Assembly (NCBI GenBank): GCA_944989445.1
Contig: CALYLW010000136.1
Location: forward strand, 1,059,001-1,123,000
DNA from: Ampullaceana balthica
Lineage: Eukaryota; Mollusca; Gastropoda; Lymnaeidae
Reading direction: 5' to 3'
Length of the DNA stretch: 64,000 bases
A program made the position numbers and the translations under genes. Shown here in pieces: positions 11,678 through 21,888 of the stretch (the stretch's first letter is position 1; each line of letters begins with the position of its first letter). Under the pieces are notes generated by a model. That model had not been told where the DNA came from and searched no databases. It saw nothing but the letters and a program-made list of their open reading frames with translations.

Positions 11678-12459
11678 ATAGCCTCAGGAGCACTAACATA
11701 CCTACCATCAAGGAAATTTTGTATTTCGTCATGTTGGAAAACACCATCGGCTGGCTCCTTCTGAAGTGCAATGGATGCAGCGTCGTGTCCTTTGTAGACA
11801 TACTTATATAGATACTTGATACATTGAATGGACGCGCACACTTCAACGTTAATGTGAGCATTGAATTTCTGAGAAAGCCAGGGATTGTAAGGTACTATCC
11901 AACGATTATCGATGTCGTATTTGCCAACAATGTCTGTTGTGCCCTGTCTGCGGCGGTATATGGGGTACCCTTGTGTGTTTTCTTGTGTCTCGGCGTTGAA
12001 GTCCTTTGGGAAATTTTTGGTGCACTTGCCGTCTTTCATGCAAGGTGAGTTGGCATTGAGCGTGCCACGCGGACCATGTACCATGCATTTAGTGACCATT
12101 TGGAAAAGTCGAGGGTGTATTTCGGGATTTGGAAGCTCAGCGCAGACATATTTGTCTATGTCATCTTTGGTCCTTATTTTGCACTGTGAATCAAGTGTCA
12201 GTAACATATGGCAATGAGGCAAGCCTCGTTTTTGGAACTCAATGACGAAAATGTATGCGACTACATTGCCGAAAATATTCCTCTCCAGAATGTCAGTTAG
12301 GAACTCCCGAAGTTTGATATGAAAGACGCGGGCAACGACATCAGGTCTGTGTTCTGGGCGCTCATGATGGGAAATGGCGTTAGAGATTTCCGGCCAAGCA
12401 GGATTGCAGGTGAATGTTAGGAATAAGTCAGGCTTTCCACATTTGCGGACAATTGCCAT
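11527..12459 (-). pseudogene. Helitron Rep, HUH nuclease domain (copy 1)
   Basis: Carries TFTCNPAWPEI, the metal-binding HUH motif in GLPHCHMLL (His82 and His84 of this segment), and the two-tyrosine motif in KYLYKYVYKG (Tyr216 and Tyr220), which nicks DNA and forms the covalent link in rolling-circle transposition. All key residues are present. After about residue 275 the frame departs from the family (a one-base shift near the A-run at about 11647-11652) and runs to a stop at 11527. The true continuation lies in the frame of 11677-11246. Confidence 0.92.
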
Positions 12460-12465
12460 CGCGTC

Positions 12466-13311
12466 TTAGTAGTTCTGTTGCATGTACCGTGGACTGCCTT
12501 GAAACGTAGAGGGAAGAATAATCAACTGTCCAGGGCGAAGGTTATTGTCTAGTGCTTTCGCAGAGATAGCATCCATCAGTCCCCTGTATTGTTCTACGCG
12601 CAAATCTTGTTGATGGGAGCGTAGGTAATGTAAACGTGCGCCTTCTGTTCTGACATATGCGTCTACGACATATTGCTGGAAGAGTTTGCCGCTGGAATGC
12701 AAGATGCTGAATGCAGATGTCATGGCAAGCCTGTAAGCATAAAATTGGAGTTGTGTGACTCGGGTTCTGTTCGCTGTTTGCTTTTCTTCAACATGGGTCA
12801 ATTGTATGTGCCAGCCTGGATCTCCGTAAGGTAATAGTAGTGGATAAACCATGGGGTCACAGTTCATATTGAGTACAGAGATACGCTTGCAAGCATCTCC
12901 TCTTGGGTATATGCAAATATCGCGTTGTGCAGGAGGTTCCCCGTCTTCCCCTACAAAGATAGCAGCAACATCAGTTTGACAGGATGGCGCGTTATACCTT
13001 CTCATATCCAGAGTTGGATTTTCCATGAACACCATTCGTACAGCAGCAACAGGGTTATTATGAGTGATAATTTCGTGCATTTGCATGTAGGATTTAGCGA
13101 AGGGGTTAACCTGTCGTAACATTTTGTCTAGTTGCAACAACAACATATCACTGCAAGCACTGTTACAATCGTTTTGCAAACGTTGAGTGGTAGCCTCAGC
13201 AGAATCGAAGATATATAGTTGACCGTATCGAGGGGGCGTGTTAGGATTGGTATACAATGGAGAGACTTGATGATAATTTTTGACCGTGGATTCGGAAAGC
13301 ATAAGGTCCAT
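12466..13311 (-). pseudogene. Helitron Rep, N-terminal Helitron-like domain (copy 1)
   Basis: Encodes the region before the HUH nuclease: PPRYGQLYIFDSAEATTQR, then MVYPLLLPYGDPGWH, FYAYRLAM, LRPGQLIILPSTFQGSPRYMQQNY. This matches the helitron-like N-terminal domain of Rep/Hel proteins. It ends at a TAA where copy 2 reads CAA (QNYQDAMAIV), so this stop arose only in copy 1. Reading resumes in the same frame at 12459. Confidence 0.9.
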
Positions 13312-14044
13312 GACCAGGTGGTTGAGCGATGTGGGCGCCCATTGATGCGAAAGCTAAAGCAGAGTTGTATTCCCTGATATGATCACAGAAATGTCGGGAC
13401 AGCGGATTCTTGCCACTCAAGAGGTTTTGTAATAAAGGAGGAGTTTGGGATAGCGGTGGCAAAGACACTTTGCCCTGACGACAACACTTAGAATAATGTC
13501 CGGATTTGTTTACCTCTGATGGCCAATGAAGAGCATTGCAAGAAGTACATAGTGCGGTAGGTAGTCCAATGTTGTGTTCCTCGATAGGAATGGCAGTGTG
13601 TTCTTGAAACGCAGCGGAAAGTTGAATGCGATGAATGTGCATGTGGTTTGCGAGAAGATGGCACTGTTTGAAAGAACGTTTGCAATGTACACACTCAAAG
13701 AATGTGTCATGGCGGTGTGTTTTTGTATGTTTGTTGAGAAGAGATGATGTTGTGAACGATTCAGTGCTGTATTGACACTGGAAGGATTTCGTCAGGGCAT
13801 GTGTTTTCAAATGGTTAGTAAGATTTCTGTGTGCGTGAAACTGTTGGTCGCAAATGCTGCAAGGAAATGTTGTTGAATGTGTTGCTACATGTACATGTTT
13901 AGTTTGTAAGTGCTTCTTGAGAGTGCGAATTGTTTTGAAGCATTGCTGGCAATGGTCACATTGCATCATTCGTTCAGTGGAGTGTGTTTTAAATGTGCGT
14001 TGAGATATCTCTGGAGGCGGAAGGTTTTGGAACAAATGTTGCAT
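13241..14044 (-). pseudogene. Helitron zinc-finger array and start of Rep (copy 1)
   Basis: Continues the previous segment in the -1 frame. It has further C2H2 fingers (CDHC, CSIC, and a CVHC finger ending in HMHIH) and then the typical Helitron segment CTSCNALHWPSE, LPPLSQTPPLL, AFASMG and GPYAFRIHG. The finger QCQYSTESF lacks its second cysteine. A one-base insertion near the A-run at about 13285-13290 ends the frame in VYQS, and the protein continues in another frame at 13311. Copy 2 has the same two frame breaks, so they predate the split of the copies. Confidence 0.85.
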
Positions 14045-14847
14045 TTAAAGTCCTCTGTGGGATGCGTTTGTTCACTGGAGTGTCTTTTTAAATGTGCGTT
14101 GCGATATCTCTGGAGTCGGAAGGTTTTGGAACAAATGGTGCATTTAAAGTCCTCTATGGAATGCGTTTGTTCACTGGAGTGTTTTTTTAAATGTGCATTG
14201 AGATTATATTTTTGTGTGAACTGTTTAGAGCAAATGTTGCAATGAAATCCCGGCGTTTGTAAATGTTCATCAGTAACAGGAGAGTGGGAAGGTGAAGTCA
14301 GATCAGCGTGGAGATCACATGGGTGTTTAATGTTGGTGCACTTGCCGACGTTGTCAACAGATGGCACCAGATGGTCATCACGTGTGTTTGTGACAGGCAA
14401 GAGAACTTCATAATGACCATGATCCAAAGGACCGCTAAATAGCAGGGATATGGAGAGACTTTGACCCGGATTGTAAACTCGAGGAGGGTCATGCGGACGT
14501 TCTCGGAAGTGAATAGTGATAGTAGCGGGAAGTATTTGAGACATCGCCACAATTTCAGCCTCGCCACCATAAACGCCGGAATTATTCATGTACGCAGCGT
14601 ATTGTCGAGCTGAGTGTATGACTGTGCTTCCGTGAGTAAGAACAACGGACAGGGCGTCACCATAGTTATCCCAATGTTCGCAAACAAAGCTTACAGCCAT
14701 CTTGCGAAGTTCGAGAGCAACAGTTTCGTCGATGACATTTTTCCAGAAATATGCGACAGATAGAAATAAAAAGTTACCTGATGCAGGAATTTCGACTACA
14801 CTGAAAGACCCGTTGACTCCACGAAATATATGTGAAGCGGTAGCCAT
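13966..14847 (-). pseudogene. Helitron N-terminal region: OTU-like domain plus C2H2 zinc fingers (copy 1)
   Basis: From the ATG at 14847 (good context ACCATGG; the frame is open further up to 15021) this encodes 293 residues. Residues about 20-150 have the layout of an OTU cysteine protease: GNFLF near the start, a YGGEAEIVAMSQ block, and GHYEVLL at 144-150 with the expected His145. The catalytic Cys of the usual GNCLF is Phe26 and the preceding Asp is Ser23, so it should be inactive as a protease. C2H2 fingers follow at 203-223, 236-256 and 269-288. The frame then runs out in HTPLNE and a stop, while the finger array continues in the -1 frame. Confidence 0.85.
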
Positions 14848-15411
14848 GGTTAGGAAACGAATGGCAATACGAAGGGGCAAAATTAAAACAAAGCATCTGG
14901 GACAAAACGAAGAGAACAAAGGAAAGGCAACGTGGCTCAGACGACTGTAGAAGATAACAAAGCGACTGAGGACACAGCTTGAGCTTGAGCGACTGAGGTA
15001 CACACTCCTAAGGGTACACACTATTACGCATGCCTGGAGAGGTGGTGTTTATATTCGCTAAGAAAGGGGGGGAAAAAGAACGGGCAAGAAAAAAAGGAGG
15101 AGGGGGAGAACGGACACAAACAGTAGCACGAACAAATGGGAACAACGCGAGTGAACGTTGGGGGACCACCGAAGAATTTTTGATAAGTATTTCGGAAATC
15201 GGCACAATATATAAACAAATATTACAGCCATGAAGCCAAGTTGGAGAGCAACAACTTCGTCCATGCACCAAATATGCGATCAATAGAAACAGACAGGTAC
15301 CTGGTGAAAGAATTGATATAACATTGAACTAAGCTTTTTTCCGTGACATGCGAATCGGTGTTTATGTTTGCTAAGAAATGGGGGAAAAGAACAGGCATTA
15401 GCATTTAACAT

Positions 15412-15485
15412 ATGTTGCCGCTTGGGTTTGAACCTAAGACCTTCAGCATGTCAGGCGGATGTAATAACCAATACACTACGAAATA
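15412..15485 (-). tRNA. tRNA-Val-like pseudogene inside Helitron copy 1
   Basis: On the minus strand TAGTGTATTGGTTATTAC resembles the A box and D arm, and GGTTCAAACCC is a good B box, at normal tRNA spacing within about 74 bases. The anticodon loop reads CTGACAT (anticodon GAC by position). Its closest resemblance is to animal tRNA-Val. The acceptor stem does not pair well, so it is unlikely to be a working tRNA. Confidence 0.5.
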
Positions 15486-15690
15486 CATACACACTGAGCA
15501 GGAACATCAAAAGTGAATGTAAAAAACATTGCTGCTCTCAAGATATGCCCCACTCCACCACTACCTTTGCTTGCCAAACGTTAACTGTGTTTAGTTGACC
15601 CGAGCGAGGGTCATTCGTCATGCTCGGTTGCACATATTTTTGCAGCGTACTTGCCTGGCATGGTCCCATGAAGAGAATTATATATATAGA

Positions 15691-16358
15691 CTAGACGCCC
15701 CGCGGCGTAGCATACGCCGCAGACTTGCTCATAGATAGTGCAAGAAAAAAAGGGAGGGGGAGAACGGACACAAACAGTAGCACGAACAAATGGGAACACC
15801 GCGGGTGAACGATGGGGGACCACCGAAGCATTTCTGGTAAGTATTTAGGACATCGCCACAATATATAAACAAATATTACAGCCATGAAGCCAAGTTGGAG
15901 AGCAACAACTTCGTCCATGAACGAAATATGCGACCAATAGAAACAGACAGGTACCTGGTGAAGGAATTGATATAACATTGAACAAAGCTTTTTTTCGTGA
16001 CATGCGAAGCGGTGTTTATGTTTGCTAAGAAAGGGGGGAAAAGAATAGGCATTGACATTTTTAAAAATTAAAAAAAACATATGTTGCCACTTGGGCTTGA
16101 ACCTAAGACCTTCCGCATGTTAGGCGGATGTAATAACCAATATACTACGAAATACATACACACTGTGCAGGAACTTCGAAAGTGAATGTAAAAAACATTG
16201 CTGTCTCAAGACATGCCCCACCCCTCCACTACCTTCGCTTGCCAACCGTCAACTGTGTTTAGTTGACCCGAGCGAGGGTCATTCGTCATGCTCGGTTGCA
16301 CATATTTTTGCTGCTTACTTGCCTGGCATGGTCCCATGAAGAGAATTATATATATAGA
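15691..16358 (-). mobile_element. Non-autonomous Helitron fused head-to-tail to copy 1
   Basis: It starts TCTATATATATAATTC at 16358 (preceded by A on this strand, the expected A|T target) and ends with the hairpin GCGGCGTA-TGC-TACGCCGC, GGGGCGTCTAG at 15691. The next base is the TC start of the autonomous element. Its 668 bases match about 600 bases of the 5' region of the autonomous element plus a short 3' end, with no transposase. The joined arrangement TC...CTAG-TC...CTAG is a head-to-tail Helitron tandem. Confidence 0.88.
16083..16155 (-). tRNA. tRNA-Val(AAC)-like pseudogene in the non-autonomous Helitron
   Basis: On the minus strand the 73-base segment has A-box-like TAGTATATTGGTTATTAC, an anticodon stem-loop CCGCC-TAACATG-CGG (AAC by position), AAGGTC and the B box GGTTCAAGCCC. 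The anticodon stem and the T arm are close to tRNA-Val, but the acceptor stem is decayed. It is probably a captured tRNA or tRNA-derived promoter, no longer a functional tRNA. Confidence 0.5.
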
Positions 16359-16689
16359 TACCGTCACATTATTTTTCAAAGTAAATAATCGAAGTTAATT
16401 GTCTAGCTTTTGTTTCACTATATTGTTTCAGACTATATTATTTATGATTAGAAATTATTATAATTTAAAAATAAATAAACAATATAAAATTTTAACAGCA
16501 ACAACAAAAAAAACACAAAAAACAAACAAAAAATGTAAATTAAAAAAACACACCAAAAACAAAGAATTATTTAAAAACATTAAATTGAGAAATACCAACA
16601 AAATAAATTTGTTATAGCGCATTGAGTTTCAGAACTAGTAGCAAATTGTTTTCCTGGCTGCCTGTCTCCTTGTACCCTCTCTCCCTGCC

Positions 16690-17395
16690 TGTCTCAATGG
16701 CAACTTGTCTTCAATGCACCCTGTATTAATGACACCCTGTTTCCATGGCAACTTGTCTTCAATGCACCCTGTGTTAATGGCACCCTGTTTCCATGGCAAC
16801 TTGTCTTCAATGGCACTCTGTCTCAGCGGCACCCTGTCTCAATGGCACCCTGTCTCAATGGCACCGTGTTTCAATGGCACTCTGTCTCAGCGGCACCCTG
16901 TCTCAATGGCACCGTGTTTCAATGGCACTCTGTCTCAATGGCACCCTGTCTCAATGGCACCCTGTCTCAGCGGCCCCATGTCTCAATGGCCCCCTGTTTC
17001 AATGGCACCCTGTCTCAGCGGCACCCTGTCTCAATGGCCCCCTGTCTCAATGGCACCCTGTTTCAATGGCACCCTGTCTCAATGGCCCCCTGTTTCAATG
17101 GCACCCTGTCTCAATGGCCCCCTGTTTCAATGGCACCCTGTCTCAGCGGCACCTTGTCTCAGCGGCACCCTGTCTCAATGGCACCCTGTCTCAATGGCCC
17201 CCTGTTTCAATGGCACCTTGTCTCAGCGGCACCCTGCCTCAATGGCACCTTGTCTCAGCGGCACCCTGTCTCAATGGCACCCTGTCTCAATGGCCCCCTG
17301 TTTCAATGGCACCCTGTCTCAGCGGCACCCTGCCTCAATGGCACCCGGTCTCAGCGGGACCCTATCTCAATGGCACCTTGTCTCAGATTTTAGGG
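16690..17395. repeat. Minisatellite, 16-bp unit (TCTCAATGGCACCCTG)
   Basis: About 44 units with recurrent variants (CAGCGG for CAATGG, CCCCCTG for CACCCTG, TTTCAATGG). The period of 16 is not a multiple of three, yet all three plus-strand frames are open for over 180 codons because no frame of the unit contains a stop. The three overlapping frames are not real proteins. Confidence 0.95.
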
Positions 17396-18190
17396 GTTGA
17401 GGTCAAACTTTTCTGAAAATATAATATATATATTAAGGAAGGGTGTCCAAAGTCTGGCCCGCGGCCTAATCTTAAAAAAATAATTGACTGACGAATCATT
17501 TCTGTAACGACATTATATTTATAAGAAAAGTCGAAATCGTGAACTGTTTTGAGTACGTCAAATGATGGCGAAAATCGATGACGTTATTATTATTATTTTT
17601 TTACATCTTGTAATTGGATTTTAAAAAAACCCGATGGAGTTATGGGCTGTGAAGTGATGAAAATTGTTGAAAATATCTGTCCCGAGAAAAAGCTTGATGA
17701 GGCTCGGCTGCTATAAATTAAGCCCGGGTCCTAAACGCGTAAAAACTTGACCCTAAAATTATCATTACACATATTTATAATATACTCATACATATATAAT
17801 GTATTTTTTCACTTCTTTATCCAATATTTTATTACATTTAATTTTCCGCATGAGTATTTCACTAGCATCGTTAAATTTCATGTTAAGACATATATATTGA
17901 ATATTTATTGTATATGAATATTGAAAGCTTTAGTTCATATGGACCTATACATACCATTGGGTTGCAGAAGAGACAGTGTTCTGTTAGCTGTTAAGATAAT
18001 TTCATTGCTGTTATTCGTCAGTTCAGCCAACAGTATCCCTGTTGTAACAGGAGATTATTTACGTTTAATACATTAAGTTCTTGCAACAAGATTTTTTTCC
18101 CTCATAAATATGTTCTTTCTAATGTTTTATTTTTATTTTTAAAGAATTTAAAACAATACCAACGGAAATTTTTGTTACACCTTTCTTCAG
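17396..18190. other. AT-rich stretch, one short ORF with a signal-like segment
   Basis: Mostly unassigned. An ATG at 17939 opens a 45-codon frame to 18076 with a hydrophobic run (LLAVKIISLLLFVSSANS) that resembles a signal peptide, but nothing downstream on the plus strand supports a gene. On the minus strand AATAAA-like signals near 18130-18140 would serve the candidate exon at 18191-18259. Confidence 0.25.
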
Positions 18191-18259
18191 CTAGACCGCA
18201 GTTTTCCGAATTTTCTGGATAACGCCTTTGACTGCATTCTCGACGTCTTGGACTTGTGC
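18191..18259 (-). CDS. Candidate 3'-terminal exon of a small unrecognised gene
   Basis: On the minus strand CTCTTTTCCCCTGCAG is a strong acceptor, followed by an open frame of 22 codons and TAG, with AATAAA-like signals about 50 bases further on. In phase 0 it encodes AQVQDVENAVKGVIQKIRK, an amphipathic helix with a basic end, similar in style to the helical modules of the gene at 29183 but not clearly homologous. If entered in phase 1 it would instead encode a cysteine-rich tail. Upstream exons were not identified. Confidence 0.3.
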   Translation of the reverse strand, partial: AQVQDVENAVKGVIQKIRKTAV

Positions 18260-18687
18260 CTGCAGGGGAAAAGAGTTTTTGTTTGCAATTTGGTTTTTTG
18301 ACACTTCAGTATACACTAGATTTAATAAAAAATAACGTAACTTTTTTTCAAAAATAAGGTCGATAGCGACGTTTATTTCGGTCAAAATGTAACGAAATAA
18401 TTAACAATTTTTGATATGATCTTATATTGATGCATGCTGCTTTTGGGAACCTATTGAAATAATGTATCTAGAAATAAAACCCTCATGTGATTATAATAAA
18501 ATAAACTTTTCAAAATGTCATTTAATCTAAACAAACGGCACATTTTCTAGATAAATTTCATACATAATTTTAATGCAGAAAAGGAAGAAACTGTTTTTTT
18601 TTAATGATCATCAAAAGATTTGTTCCCCCTTCATTTGGTTTGTTACTTCTTTTCCTTTTACTCCATCCGTATAATCTTGTAATACTA

Positions 18688-18868
18688 GGGCTGGTACTGA
18701 TTAACATTTTTTTGTTCGATTAATCTGTAAAAATTAATCGATAAATCGTAAATTTTCGATTAATTCTAAAACATATATAGATACAACCGAAAACCTCAAG
18801 GGAAATAACAAAAACAGGTAATTGACATTTTTGTTTGAGTTATGTCCCCTATCATTTGTTGACATGTT

Positions 18869-18899
<31 letters not shown>

Positions 18900-18990
18900 T
18901 CTGTTACAGACGCTCCTTCTATACAGAATATTATTGAGTCCTACGCTTATCTGTGGTTTGTGTTTAGTCCTGAATTCTTATTAGAGTTTT
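18688..18990. repeat. Dispersed repeat (ATTAATCG-rich ends)
   Basis: Shares the reading GATTAATCnnnAAAATTAATCG and the block CCTACGCTTATCTGTGGTTTGTG with 46500-46680 (CCTACGCTTGTCCATGG), so both look like copies of one MITE-like element. A (TTATC)n run at 18869-18899 is inside it. Confidence 0.5.
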
Positions 18991-19213
18991 AAATGTTGAT
19001 AAAGTGTTGCGTTTCCTGGTTTCTTCAGGCAACCCAATCCACGCCCGAGTTCGGGCGGAAATAATGAAAATTTGTATGAGTTTGTTCTTGCATATGGAAT
19101 AAGAATGGTGTTTTTATTCCTTTATATGTCTATATGACAACAAGTGGATGTTAAGTTTATCTGGTTCCAACAAGCAAACCAATTAACTTTTCTGTTTTAT
19201 TTATAGAAAGGTT

Positions 19214-20025
19214 TGAACATCTTCAGTAGAACATGTCATCAAGGACCTGGTCCATTTATATCACCAACACCTTCAGTAGAACATGTCATCAAGGACATGG
19301 TCCATTTATATCACCAACACCTTCAGTAGAACATGTCATCAAGGACCTGGTCCATTTATATCACCAACACCTTCAGTAGAACATGTCATCAAGGACCTGG
19401 TCCATTTATATCACCAACACCTTCAGTAGAACATGTCATTAAGGACCTGGTCCATTTATATCACTAACACCTTTAGTAGAACATGTCATCAAGGACCTGG
19501 TCCATTTATATCACCAACACCTTCAGTAGAACATGTCATCAAGGACCTGGTCCATTTATATCACCAACACCTTCAGTAGAACATGTCATCAAGGACCTGG
19601 TCCATTTATATCACCAACACCTTCAGTAGAACATGTCATTAAGGACCTGGTCCATTTATATCACTAACACCTTTAGTAGAACATGTCTTTAAGGACCTGG
19701 TCCATTTATATCACCAACACCTTCAGTAGAACATGTCATTAAGGACCTGGTCCATTTATATCACCAACACCTTCAGTAGAACATGTCATCAAGAACATGG
19801 TCCATTTATATCACCAACACCTTCAGTAGAACATGTCATTAAGGACCTGGTCCATTTATATCACCAACACCTTCAGTAGAACATGTCATCAAGGACCTGG
19901 TCCATTTATATCACCAACACCTTCAGTAGAACATGTCCTTAATGACCTGGTCCATTTATATCACCAACACCTTCAGTAGAACATGTCATCAAGGACCTGG
20001 TCCATTTATATCACCAACACCTTCT
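19214..20025. repeat. Minisatellite, 50-bp unit
   Basis: About 16 nearly identical units beginning CACCTTCAGTAGAACATGTC and ending TCCATTTATATCACCAA. Variation is mainly CATC/CATT and CCTGG/CATGG. The arrangement of these variants itself repeats, indicating multi-unit duplications. Confidence 0.95.
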
Positions 20026-20321
20026 GTAGTGCAAGTCGATGACCACACACACAAACGCTCAGGGTGATAAAACCATTCACGACTTGCCCACGGCACGTTA
20101 GTGATATTGATGTTTGTTTAACACTAATACCAGCTGGTCACAGGCCGACTTACCGATAGCTGCAAGGATACAGAGGCTCTCAAAGTGCGTGGTATCATGA
20201 GCCGTAGTCGAGGTGAAGATGAGGGGCCTATGAGATTTAGATCGCAAGGTCAATTACTATACACACTCAGTTATAGATAGCCTGACTAGAGAATTATATA
20301 ATAAAACCTTCATTAGAACAT

Positions 20322-21353
20322 TACATGTTTGCTGATGACTGTGCCCTCAACGCTGTCTCAGAAGCCGACATGCAACTAGCGTTAACCTGTTCTCCAGCGC
20401 CTGCACAAACTTTGGTCTGACGATCAACACTAAGAAGACTGAAGTCCTCCATCAGCATGCGCCTGGAAGACCCTACCTTGAGCCCAACATCACTGTCAAC
20501 GGACAGAGACTCAACACAGTGCACCAGTTGACATACCTATGCAGCACACTGTCTCAAAATGTCACGGACGATGACGAAGTGAATGTCAGAATTGCCAGAG
20601 CCAGCTCCAATTTTGGCAGGTTGTATCCAAATGTCTGGAACAGAAAAAGCATTACCATCCAGACCAAGCTGAAAGTTTACATGGCAGTGGTGCTCCCCAC
20701 ACTGCTATATGCGTGTGAAACATGGACTGTGTATCAGCGCCATGCTAGGAAGCTTAACCACTTTCATACAACAAGCCTCAGGAAGACCCTCGACATAAAG
20801 TGGCAGGATAAAATTCCAGACACAGTGGTACTGACCAAGGCATGCAGGTCTCCCCAGCATCTTTACCCTCCTGATGCAGTCTCAGCTTCGCTGGGCAGGG
20901 CACGGGGTTCAAATGCCAGACGAGAGACTGCCAAAGAGACTCTTCTATGGCGAGCTCCAGCATGGCCAGCGGTCCCACGGTGGGCGGCAAAAGAAACGCT
21001 TCAAAGACACACTGAAAGCCTCACTGAAAGCGTTTGCCATCAACCCAGACACGTGGGAACGTGCTGCAATGGACCGATCTACCTGGCGTTCTTCCATCCA
21101 CGAAGGTGCCAAGTCATGCGAGGCAAACCGAATCACCGCAGTAGAAAAGAAGAGGCAAGCCCAAAAGGCCCGTGCTGTCTACCCTCCTGGAAATGTCCCA
21201 CTCGGCCCTTGTCCCTTCTGTTCCCGAACCTTCCGTGCAAGGATCGGCCTCATCAGCCATCTGCGCACGCACAAACAGAGCCAGTCCCAGCAACCCTTGG
21301 ATGACTAGAGTGGTCCTCGTCGAATCGACGGACGAACAACAACAACAACAACA
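20322..21353 (+). pseudogene. 5'-truncated non-LTR retrotransposon (RT to 3' end)
   Basis: It starts abruptly at the catalytic motif (MFADDCAL) and continues through the RT thumb (LTYLCSTLSQ, RIARASSNFGRL, TKLKVYMAVVLPTLLYACETW) in frame from 20519. It shifts frame near 20850 to the C-terminal part (LRWAGHGVQM, GGRQKKRFKDTLKASLK, WERAAMDRSTWR). That part ends with the C2H2-like finger CPFCSRTFRARIGLISHLRTH (about 21210-21272) and a (CAA)n tail at 21335-21353. 5' truncation and a simple-repeat tail are normal for LINEs. Same family as the fragment at 5950-7075. Confidence 0.88.
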
Positions 21354-21694
21354 CTTGTTTGGAGATTGCATTTAAGAAAAATGATAACATCAAAGCTGTA
21401 AATTTGCGATAAATTTCAGACAATAATAAACATTTCTAAAAATCATGAGGCCAAAGTGAAATCCATTTAAAGCGCTGTTGTATATTCCGTTCTCTTGATA
21501 GAAACAATTATTATTTGTTACAGTAAATTGTCTTGACATGTGTTGGGCTTACACATTTTGGTTCCCGTTATATGTTAATTGAATGTTATTCTGAAATTTT
21601 CAAATTAAATGTTTTCGCTAGCTCACTAACAAGGTATTACACACCAAAAAAACTTTAACATTGGTCCTAATCTATTTGAGAAAGTCTTTTGATC
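21354..21694. other. Intergenic, nothing recognised
   Basis: AT-rich spacer between the LINE tail and a MITE. Confidence 0.5.
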
Positions 21695-21888
21695 TAGTGG
21701 TGTCATTATGTTTGGTGGCACCCAGTGCGGTAACTGATGGTGTCACCCCCTCACGACTTAACCCCCACAGACCTCCCTTGAGTCTGCTAGTGCCAAATAA
21801 CGGGGAACATACATGATTTTACATTTTGGTGTCACCCCTTGTGATGGTGTCACCCTGGTGCGGTCCGCACCACCTAGTGACGCATCTG
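21695..21888. mobile_element. hAT-type MITE, unexpanded relative of 3780-4148
   Basis: Shares GGTGGCACCCAGTGCGGTA, CCCCCTCACGACTTAA and GGTGTCACCCCTTGTGATGG with the element at 3780, and ends CCTAGTGACGCATCTG. The left terminus is degraded (TAGTGGTGTCATTATG), and the target duplication is only weakly visible. Confidence 0.7.

Larger units (their letters stand above)
9495..15690 (-). mobile_element. Helitron, full-length but disabled, copy 1
   Basis: A rolling-circle transposon of about 6.2 kb read on the minus strand. Its 3' end is diagnostic: the perfect hairpin GCGGCGTA-TGC-TACGCCGC (about 9506-9524) is followed by GGGTCAGCTAG, and the next host base is T (9494). That is the CTRR|T terminus of Helitrons. 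Its 5' end starts TC at 15690. Between the ends lie an OTU-like domain, C2H2 fingers, HUH Rep and PIF1-like helicase, in the order seen in animal Helitrons. At least five frameshifts or stops interrupt the protein. Copy 2 at 47742 is nearly identical and inverted. Confidence 0.95.

Noticed and set aside
15412..15485. A functional tRNA-Val gene
   Set aside because: A and B boxes are good, but the acceptor stem does not pair and the sequence is repeated at the same place in each Helitron, so it is treated as a relic.
16705..17416. Three overlapping ORFs of 183-231 codons
   Set aside because: The 16-bp minisatellite read in three frames.
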